From Halorubellus litoreus (GTDB lineage Archaea > Halobacteriota > Halobacteria > Halobacteriales > Natrialbaceae): a stretch of DNA of 64,000 nucleotides. The stretch is taken from contig NZ_JAZAQL010000002.1 of assembly GCF_037081675.1 (NCBI RefSeq), positions 1,240,001 through 1,304,000 on the forward strand, given 5' to 3'. The notes beneath the pieces were generated by a model. It did not search any database. It was given only the letters and a program-made list of their open reading frames with translations, and was not told the origin of the DNA. This document shows, one piece after another, positions 58,433-64,000 of this stretch (the stretch's first letter is position 1; each line of letters starts with the position of its first letter). The translations under genes were made by a program, and so were the position numbers.

Positions 58433-59053
58433 TCAGACGACGTCGGCGTCGCCGAGCGCGACGGCGGCGCCGAGCACGAGCATCGTGCCGCCCGAGCCCC
58501 TGCGGAGCCACGTGCGGACGCCGGGTCGGTCGACGAGCGCGCGGGCGGTCCCGGAGGCAAGCGCGAGCGCGCCGAGGTACGCGGCCGTGATGGCGGCGTA
58601 GAGCGCGCCGAGCGGGAGGAGTTCGAGGCCGGTGCCGAACTGCGGGAGGAACGCGAGGAAGAACAGCGCGACCTTCGGGTTCAGGACGTTCGTCACGAGG
58701 CCCTGCCGGAAGCTATCGCTGGCGGTCGAGTCGTCGACCGAGAGGCCGCCGTCGCCCTGGCGGAGCGTCGCGACGCCGAGGTAGAGGAGGTACGCGGCGC
58801 CCGCGAGCCGGACGAGGTCGTACGCGACCGCGGACACGCGGAAGAGCACGGAGAGGCCGGCGACCGCGGCGACGGTGTGGACGAGCACGCCCGCGGCGAC
58901 GCCGAGCGCGGCGCGCACGCCGGTTCCACGGCCGCCGCCGACGGATTGGGCGAGCACGAACGCCGTATCGGGGCCGGGCGCGAGGACGAGGCCGACCGCG
59001 GCGACGGTGTACGCCGCGAGCGTCGCGACGTCCGGGAGCAGCGCCGGGAGCAT
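58433..59053 (-). CDS. LysE/RhtB-family amino-acid exporter
   Basis: 206 aa from the ATG at 59053. Six transmembrane helices with LVLAPGPDTAFVLAQSVGGG near the start (GPxxxxV), ALGVAAGVLVHTVAA and VTNVLNPKVALFFLAFLPQF. These are the LysE/RhtB signatures. Members export basic or hydroxy amino acids or related metabolites. Monocistronic, no adjacent regulator. Confidence 0.92.
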   Translation of the reverse strand: MLPALLPDVATLAAYTVAAVGLVLAPGPDTAFVLAQSVGGGRGTGVRAALGVAAGVLVHTVAAVAGLSVLFRVSAVAYDLVRLAGAAYLLYLGVATLRQGDGGLSVDDSTASDSFRQGLVTNVLNPKVALFFLAFLPQFGTGLELLPLGALYAAITAAYLGALALASGTARALVDRPGVRTWLRRGSGGTMLVLGAAVALGDADVV

Positions 59054-59133
59054 CTACGCCGACCGTCGACGCGACCACCGAAATGTCTTGGGTGGTCGGC
59101 AACGCTTATCGGCCCGGCTCAACTGCCACCGAT

Positions 59134-59397
59134 ATGGACCGTGCCCTCCTCCACCGCGTCTCGCTGGTCGTCTCCGGGTGCGTGCTCGGCGCGCAAGGTG
59201 CCGCGACGCTCCTCACCGGCGACGCCACCGCCGTTCCAGCCTTGACGCTCGTCGGTGCCCTCGGGATGATATCCGGCGCCGTCGCCGAAGCGTCCGGGAG
59301 CGACGACGAGCGCGTGCCCGGCCCGTTCGAGACCGCGCTCGTCGTCGCGGGGGCGGCACTCATCGTCGTAGCCGGCGCCGTCACCGTCCTCGGGTGA
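59134..59397 (+). CDS. Small three-helix membrane protein
   Basis: 87 aa from the ATG at 59134; a TTATC TATA candidate lies 27-29 nt upstream (leaderless). Three hydrophobic helices: about 6-24, 32-50 and 68-86. No family recognised. It diverges from the LysE gene. Confidence 0.6.
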   Translation: MDRALLHRVSLVVSGCVLGAQGAATLLTGDATAVPALTLVGALGMISGAVAEASGSDDERVPGPFETALVVAGAALIVVAGAVTVLG

Positions 59398-59477
59398 GCC
59401 GACGAGAGCGACCGACCACACGACGCCGCGACGACGACCGAAACGGCTACTCTGCCGCCACCGCAAGTTCCGTCCCC

Positions 59478-60242
59478 ATGCCAGCCGAGGACCCTCCAGT
59501 CCACGACGACCCCGGTACAGCCGACGACCCCGACCGGTCCGAGGAGCGCCTCGCGAGGGACGCCTACGACGAACTCGCGGACTCGTACGCCGTGAACGTC
59601 CGGGAGAACGCGTACAACGCGCACCTGGAGTTCCCCGGGACGACGTCGCTCGTGCCCGACGTGGAGGGCGAGCGCGTGCTCGACGCCGGCTGCGGGACCG
59701 GCGCGTACACGGCGTGGCTCGTCGAGGGCGGCGCCGAGGTCGTCGGCGTGGACGTCAGCGAGGAGATGCTCGCGCACGCTCGCGACGCCGTCCCCGACGA
59801 CGCACCCGCCGAGTTCCACCAGGGCGACCTCGCGGAGCCCCTCGAGTTCGACGACGACGCGTTCGACGGCGTCGTGAGCGCGCTCGCGCTCAGCTACGTC
59901 CGCGACTGGGACGGCGTCTTCGGGGAGTTCCGGCGCGTCCTCCGCGACGACGGGTTCCTCGTGTTCTCCACGGGGCACCCGCTCGACCAGTTCGGTCCGG
60001 ACGCGCCCGACGCCGAGAACTACTTCGAGATAGAGCGGCTGACGAAGGAGTGGGACGTCGAGGTGCCGTACTATCGGCGGCCGTTCGGCGAGCTGCTCCG
60101 ACCGCTGCTCGCGAACGGCTTCCGGCTCGACGACGTCCACGAACCGCAACCCACGGAGGCGTTCCGCGAACAGCGCCCCGAGCGCTACGAGAAGGAGTCC
60201 ACGCATCCCGTGTTCGTCTGCGTTCGCGCGACCGCTGAGTGA
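59478..60242 (+). CDS. Class I SAM-dependent methyltransferase
   Basis: 254 aa from the ATG at 59478. After an acidic, disordered leader of about 25 residues, motif I is VLDAGCGTGAYTAWLVEGG (about 69-87), then VDVSEEMLAHA, the acidic loop EFHQGDLAEPLEF and the post-motif FDGVVSALALSYV. This is a UbiE/Mrm-like small-molecule methyltransferase fold; the substrate cannot be told. Monocistronic. Confidence 0.92.
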   Translation: MPAEDPPVHDDPGTADDPDRSEERLARDAYDELADSYAVNVRENAYNAHLEFPGTTSLVPDVEGERVLDAGCGTGAYTAWLVEGGAEVVGVDVSEEMLAHARDAVPDDAPAEFHQGDLAEPLEFDDDAFDGVVSALALSYVRDWDGVFGEFRRVLRDDGFLVFSTGHPLDQFGPDAPDAENYFEIERLTKEWDVEVPYYRRPFGELLRPLLANGFRLDDVHEPQPTEAFREQRPERYEKESTHPVFVCVRATAE

Positions 60243-60284
60243 CGCCGCCAGCGACGCACCCGCCCGTCGAAAGCCGGGGCGCTC

Positions 60285-60548
60285 TCACTCGAAGACGCGG
60301 CTCTCCTCGCGGAGCGCGTTCGCGTCGTCGAGCACGTCCTCGAACTGGTCGGCGAGCATCGCGATCTGGACCTCGTTCCCGGACGCGTCGGTCGCGACGA
60401 CCTTCACCTGGCTGTCCCCGAACTCGCGGACTTCGACGTCGTCGGGGTCGAAGAGCTTCGCTTCCGCGGACTTCGTCGGCGCGCCGACGTTCTTGATGGA
60501 GCCGTCCTTCAGTTCGACCATGAAGTCGGAGATGTTGACGTTGAGCAC
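60285..60548 (-). CDS. Conserved haloarchaeal protein of unknown function
   Basis: 87 aa from a GTG at 60548 (the frame continues upstream but without a good start). VNISDFMVELKDGSIKNVGAPT, then DDVEVREFGDSQVKVVATDASGNEVQIAMLADQ. A small mixed alpha/beta soluble protein, acidic, with an RESRVF end. The pattern suggests a haloarchaea-only family; no function. Confidence 0.65.
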   Translation of the reverse strand: MLNVNISDFMVELKDGSIKNVGAPTKSAEAKLFDPDDVEVREFGDSQVKVVATDASGNEVQIAMLADQFEDVLDDANALREESRVFE

Positions 60549-60587
60549 GCGTCGGCGTTCTCGCCGCCACGGCAAAAACCGTCGTAT

Positions 60588-60633
60588 CCCGGTCGCGTGA
60601 CCGCGGAAGTCCCGGTCGCGTGACCGCGGAAGT
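60588..60633. repeat. 23-nt tandem direct repeat (two copies)
   Basis: Copies 60588-60610 and 60611-60633 are identical and contain a GGTC/GACC inverted pair. They lie about 60-105 nt upstream of the ATG at 60693, in the promoter region of the 60693 gene and upstream of 60548 on the other strand. Confidence 0.85.
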
Positions 60634-60692
60634 CACCGCTTACCACGGATTCGCGGCGATTTACTATCAGGCGTGGCGGCGTAGCGCGCGCC

Positions 60693-61724
60693 ATGGCCCC
60701 GCTGCATGCCCTCGAGAACCTCGACGACGCGCTCGACGCGACGACGGGCTTCCTCCGACCCGTCGACCGCTCGACGTGGGTGAGGCTCGCGATCGTCGCG
60801 TTCTTCATCGGCGGTCCGGGCGCGAACGCGAACAGCGTCCAGTGGACGTTCGGCGGCGGCGGCGGGAACGGCGGTGGCGGGCCGCCGAACGTCGTCTTCG
60901 AGCCCATCGGCGGCGTCGAACTCCTCGTCGCGGCAGCGGTCGTCGTGTTCGCCCTGGGGCTCGTCGTCCTGTTCGGGTTCGTCGGGTCCGTGATGGAGTT
61001 CGTGTTCGTGCAGTCGCTCCGCGAGGAGACCGTTCGCGTCCGCGAGTACTGGGGCGCGCACTGGCGGCAGGGCCTCCGATTGTTCGGGTTCCGGCTCGCC
61101 CTGTTCGCGTTCGTGTTCGGGAGCGTCCTCGTGCTCGCCATCCCCGTCATCGTCGGCGCGCTCGACGTCGCATCCGTCGGCGGCGGGCTCGCGATCGCGT
61201 TCTTCCTCCTGCTCCTCCCGGTGTTCGTCGTCCTCGCCATCACGGTCGGCCTCGTGAACGGGTTCACGACCGTGTTCGTCGTCCCCATCATGCTCCTCGA
61301 GGAGTGCGGCGTCCTCGCGGGCTGGCGCCGCCTCTGGCCGTCGGTCCGGACCGAGCCGCTCCAGTTCCTCGCGTACCTCGTCGCGTCGTTCTTCCTCAGC
61401 ATCCTCGGCGGCATCCTCGTCGCCGTCGTCACGCTCGTGCTCGCGCTCGCGCTCCTCGTCCCGTTCGGCGTCCTGTTCGCGGTCGGTGGACTCGTCCTCG
61501 CGTTCGTCTCCGAGCCCGCCGGTATCGCGCTGCTCGTGCTCGTCGGCGCGGTCTACGCGCTCGCGGTCCTCGCGGTCGTCGCGCTCGTCCAGGTTCCCGT
61601 GCAGACGTACCTCCGATACTACGCGATGCTCGTCCTCGGCGACGTCGACCCCGACCTCGACGCCGTCCCCGAGCAGCGCGCTCGCGTCCGCGGAGACGAC
61701 GCCGCGGGCGAGTCAGCGGCCTGA
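60693..61724 (+). CDS. Multi-pass membrane protein (DUF7544-like)
   Basis: 343 aa. HALENLDDALDATTGFLRPVD opens the protein; six to eight transmembrane helices follow, including a glycine-rich loop (GGGGGNGGGG, about 54-64). LEECGVLAGWRRLWPSVRTEP near 205 is a conserved-looking internal segment shared with DUF7544-type haloarchaeal membrane proteins. No catalytic motif; function unknown. The family number is from memory. Confidence 0.65.
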   Translation: MAPLHALENLDDALDATTGFLRPVDRSTWVRLAIVAFFIGGPGANANSVQWTFGGGGGNGGGGPPNVVFEPIGGVELLVAAAVVVFALGLVVLFGFVGSVMEFVFVQSLREETVRVREYWGAHWRQGLRLFGFRLALFAFVFGSVLVLAIPVIVGALDVASVGGGLAIAFFLLLLPVFVVLAITVGLVNGFTTVFVVPIMLLEECGVLAGWRRLWPSVRTEPLQFLAYLVASFFLSILGGILVAVVTLVLALALLVPFGVLFAVGGLVLAFVSEPAGIALLVLVGAVYALAVLAVVALVQVPVQTYLRYYAMLVLGDVDPDLDAVPEQRARVRGDDAAGESAA

Positions 61725-61817
61725 ACGTCCGGAGAGCCGACGCGCTCGCGGTCCCGGGTCGCCGTCGCCGCTGGTGGTGACGGCCGGCACCGGCAGCACC
61801 GTCCGTGGGCACTGTGA

Positions 61818-61823
61818 TTATAC
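61818..61823 (+). promoter_or_regulatory. TATA box of the gamma-glutamyltransferase gene
   Basis: TTATAC lies 24-29 nt before the ATG at 61847, the canonical position for a leaderless haloarchaeal transcript. Confidence 0.6.
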
Positions 61824-61846
61824 CGCACGGACCGGTAGGCGGGAGC

Positions 61847-63472
61847 ATGACAGCTCCGGACCTGGACTCGTTCTCGTCGCGGCGGTCGACCGTGTACGGC
61901 CAGTCGGGCGTGGTCGCGACCAGTCAGCCGCTCGCGGCGCAGGCGGGCGTGGAGACGCTACGGGACGGTGGGAACGCGTTCGACGCGGCGGTCGCCACCG
62001 CCGCCGCGCTGAACGTCGTCGAACCGACGTCGACCGGGCTCGGTGGCGACGTGTTCGCGCTCTACCGGACCGCGGACGGCGACGTCGGCGCGATGCGCTC
62101 GTGCGGCGGCGCACCCCAGGGCGCGACCCGCGAGCGCGTGCGGGAGGCGCTCGCCGAAGACGCCGAGGACGACGTCGACCCGAGCGACGTGGAGATGCCG
62201 ATGCACGGCCCGCACGCCGTCACGGTCCCGGGGACCGCACGCGGCTGGGAGACGACAACTGAAGAACTCGGGCGGCGGACGCTCGGCGAGAACCTCCAGC
62301 CAGCCATCCGGTACGCCATCGAGGGCTACCCCGTCACGGAGGTCGTGAGCGCACAGTGGCAGCACGGCGAGGAGCTGTTCGCGGACGAGCACGCTCGCGA
62401 CGCCTTCCTCCCGAACGGGCACGCCCCCGACGTCGGCGAGCAGGTCGCGCTCCCGAAGCTCGGACGCTCGCTGGAGCGCATCGCCGACGAGGGCGCGGAC
62501 GTCGTCTACGAGGGCGACATCGCCGAAGCCATCGCGACCGAGGTCCAGGACAAGGGCGGGTTCATGACGGTCGAGGACCTCGCCGCGTTCGAACCCGAGT
62601 TCGTCGACCCCGTCAGCACGACGTACAACGGCGCCGAGGTGTACGAACTCCCGCCGAACAACCAGGGGCTCATCGCGCTCGAAGCCCTCAACGTCGCCGA
62701 AGAGATCGGCGCCGGCGAGCACGACCACGACTCCCCGGACCGCGTGCACGCGTTCGCGGAGGCCACGAAGCGCGCGTTCCACGACGGCCACCGCTACATC
62801 ACGGACCCCGCGTACGAGGACGTCCCCGACCTCGGGTCGAAGGCGTGGGCGCGAGAACGGGCCGCCGACGTCGACGACGAGCCGAGCGACGTCTCCTTCG
62901 GCGTCCCGGACGCGCACGCCGAGGACGCCGACACCGTCCTCCTGTGCGTCGCCGACGACGCGGGGAACGTCGTCTCCTACATCAACTCGCGGTTCGCCGG
63001 GTTCGGCTCCGGGCTCGTCGCCGGCGACACCGGTATCGCGCTCCAGAACCGCGGCGCGTCGTTCTCCCTCGACCCCGACCACCCGAACGCGCTCGAACCC
63101 GGGAAGCGCCCGTTCCACACGCTCGTCCCCGCCATCGCGCGGTTCGACGCGGACGACTGGGCGGCGTTCGGCGTCATGGGCGGCTACATGCAACCACAGG
63201 GCCACGTCCAGGTCGTCTCGAACGTCGTCGACTACGACATGCCCATCCAGGCGGCGCTCGACGCACCGCGCTGGCGGTACCGCGAGGACGGCTCGCTCGC
63301 GCTCGAACCCGACCTCGCGCAGCGCGTCGGCGGCCCCCTGAATCGCCGCGGCCACGACACCGGCGTCCTCCACACCGGCATGTTCGGCGGCGCACAACTC
63401 GTCCGCAACCAGAAAGGGACGCTCTCGGCCGCCACCGAACCGCGGAAGGACGGCGCCGTCGGCACGTACTGA
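61847..63472 (+). CDS. Gamma-glutamyltransferase/glutathione-hydrolase-type Ntn hydrolase
   Basis: 541 aa from the ATG at 61847. GGNAFDAAVATAAALNVVEPTSTGLGGD near 40-67 (in two parts) is the GGT signature. The catalytic Thr is in HAEDADTVLLCVADDAGN, where autocleavage would make large and small subunits. GVMGGYMQPQGHVQVVSN near 440 is the closing motif. No export signal is evident, unlike bacterial GGT. Haloarchaea make gamma-glutamylcysteine rather than glutathione, so that or gamma-glutamyl peptides are plausible substrates. Confidence 0.9.
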   Translation: MTAPDLDSFSSRRSTVYGQSGVVATSQPLAAQAGVETLRDGGNAFDAAVATAAALNVVEPTSTGLGGDVFALYRTADGDVGAMRSCGGAPQGATRERVREALAEDAEDDVDPSDVEMPMHGPHAVTVPGTARGWETTTEELGRRTLGENLQPAIRYAIEGYPVTEVVSAQWQHGEELFADEHARDAFLPNGHAPDVGEQVALPKLGRSLERIADEGADVVYEGDIAEAIATEVQDKGGFMTVEDLAAFEPEFVDPVSTTYNGAEVYELPPNNQGLIALEALNVAEEIGAGEHDHDSPDRVHAFAEATKRAFHDGHRYITDPAYEDVPDLGSKAWARERAADVDDEPSDVSFGVPDAHAEDADTVLLCVADDAGNVVSYINSRFAGFGSGLVAGDTGIALQNRGASFSLDPDHPNALEPGKRPFHTLVPAIARFDADDWAAFGVMGGYMQPQGHVQVVSNVVDYDMPIQAALDAPRWRYREDGSLALEPDLAQRVGGPLNRRGHDTGVLHTGMFGGAQLVRNQKGTLSAATEPRKDGAVGTY

Positions 63473-63520
63473 CCGCGGGTCGCGGCGCCGGGGAGCGCGA
63501 AGTCGGGGAGCGCGGGCCCT

Positions 63521-63790
63521 TCAGAACGCGGACTCGCCGACGGTCTCCAGGTAGACCACGGTCCCGGTGGCCGCGTCCGCGTCGAACGCGGTGACGCGAC
63601 AGCGCACGCGCTTGTCGACGAGCCCCGGGTCGCCGTCCTCGAGGCGGAGGACGGTGTCGCCGATGCGGACTAGCGGGATGCCGTCGTCGTCGACGCCCGT
63701 GACGAACGCCGACAGTTCGTCGTCGACACCGAACGAGGGTTTGCGCGTCCGGAACCCCCAGCCCTTCGTGTACTTCTCGAGGAGGCTCAT
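63521..63790 (-). CDS. TRAM-like small protein (DUF7513-like)
   Basis: 89 aa from the ATG at 63790, which overlaps the TGA of the upstream gene (ATGA, 63787-63790). GWGFRTRKPSFGVDDELSAF, DDDGIPLVRIGDTVLRL and KRVRCRVTAFDADAATGTVV form a short beta-barrel of the OB/TRAM type, known for RNA binding. The fold assignment is inferred from the spacing of the strands. Cotranscribed with the truncated membrane gene. Confidence 0.65.
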   Translation of the reverse strand: MSLLEKYTKGWGFRTRKPSFGVDDELSAFVTGVDDDGIPLVRIGDTVLRLEDGDPGLVDKRVRCRVTAFDADAATGTVVYLETVGESAF

Positions 63791-64000
63791 ACGCGCGCCA
63801 CCTCCTCGGCCTCGCGGTCAGTGGTGTACTCCAGCCCGAACCCGGTGAGCGCGGAGAGCAGGAACACGCCCACGAGCAGCCAGCCGTGGAAGACGTACGG
63901 GAACACGTCGGCCGGATTCACGACCATCGCCTGCGTGAACCACTCGTACTGGTTCGGGAGCTCCGTCAGGGTCGCGTACCCGACGAGGAGCCCGCCGGAC
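63787..64000 (-). CDS. C-terminal end of a membrane protein, cut by window edge
   Basis: The last 70 codons of a gene that starts beyond 64000. They read GGLLVGYATLTELPNQYEW, VVNPADVFPYVFHGWLLVGV and FLLSALTGFGLEYTTDRE, ending in an acidic tail and TGA at 63787-63789. One clear transmembrane helix (about 35-55 of the visible part). Not enough is visible to name the family. Its stop overlaps the start of the 63521 gene. Confidence 0.75.
   Translation of the reverse strand, partial: SGGLLVGYATLTELPNQYEWFTQAMVVNPADVFPYVFHGWLLVGVFLLSALTGFGLEYTTDREAEEVARV

Overview
The window is chromosomal DNA from a halophilic archaeon (class Halobacteria). The evidence is high GC (roughly two thirds or more), very acidic proteins dominated by Asp and Glu, TATA-type promoters (TTTATA/TTTAAG) about 25-30 nt before leaderless ATGs, Tat-type lipoprotein signals, a CetZ cytoskeletal protein, coenzyme F420 genes, archaeosine tRNA-modification genes and many families known only from haloarchaea. 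The genus cannot be fixed from the sequence. I found no rRNA, tRNA, IS element, CRISPR array or prophage.

Layout. 1-10 kb: end of a Tat-exported multicopper oxidase, a winged-helix/zinc-ribbon regulator, a beta-repeat lipoprotein, and an accessory cluster of membrane 'sensor'-like proteins around an HTH gene with two paralogous small membrane proteins. A 64-bp tandem repeat lies between those two paralogues. A class-II amidotransferase and small haloarchaeal proteins follow. 10-15 kb: a TrkA protein bracketed by two stand-alone Lrp/AsnC ligand-binding (RAM) proteins, an orphan 2-oxoacid dehydrogenase E1-alpha, thymidylate kinase and an atypical SDR. 15-28 kb: cetZ1 overlapping a membrane-anchored partner candidate, F420 genes cofC and cofG (cofH further on), a Bat-type HTH regulator, two paralogous lipoproteins around a small wHTH gene, and an SPFH protein with a palindromic operator. 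28-38 kb: a TerB/zinc-ribbon membrane protein, purine genes purC, purU and purS-purQ, DoxX, an XPB-type helicase and a SOUL haem-binding-like protein. 38-48 kb: a 1062-aa hybrid histidine kinase, a LUD protein, a duplicated promoter/hairpin cassette, a HalOD1 protein, RaSEA divergent from a 659-aa protein of unknown function, and a second histidine kinase. 49-53 kb: archaeosine synthase ArcS and the transglycosylase TgtA, which with RaSEA form a complete preQ0-to-archaeosine branch within about 10 kb. 53-64 kb: CPBP protease and Nudix operon, a triple-hairpin element, epoxide-hydrolase-like protein, ABC exporter, LysE transporter, methyltransferase, gamma-glutamyltransferase and small haloarchaeal genes.

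The pathways that can be read directly are F420 chromophore and side-chain synthesis (CofC, CofG, CofH), purine synthesis (PurC, PurS, PurQ, with PurU in one-carbon supply) and archaeosine formation (TgtA, ArcS, RaSEA). The most unusual non-coding theme is short perfect tandem duplications at gene boundaries: copies of a gene's last codons plus stop, or of its start region. There are also a duplicated 52-nt promoter cassette, a three-hairpin element and a palindrome shared by two distant intergenic sites.
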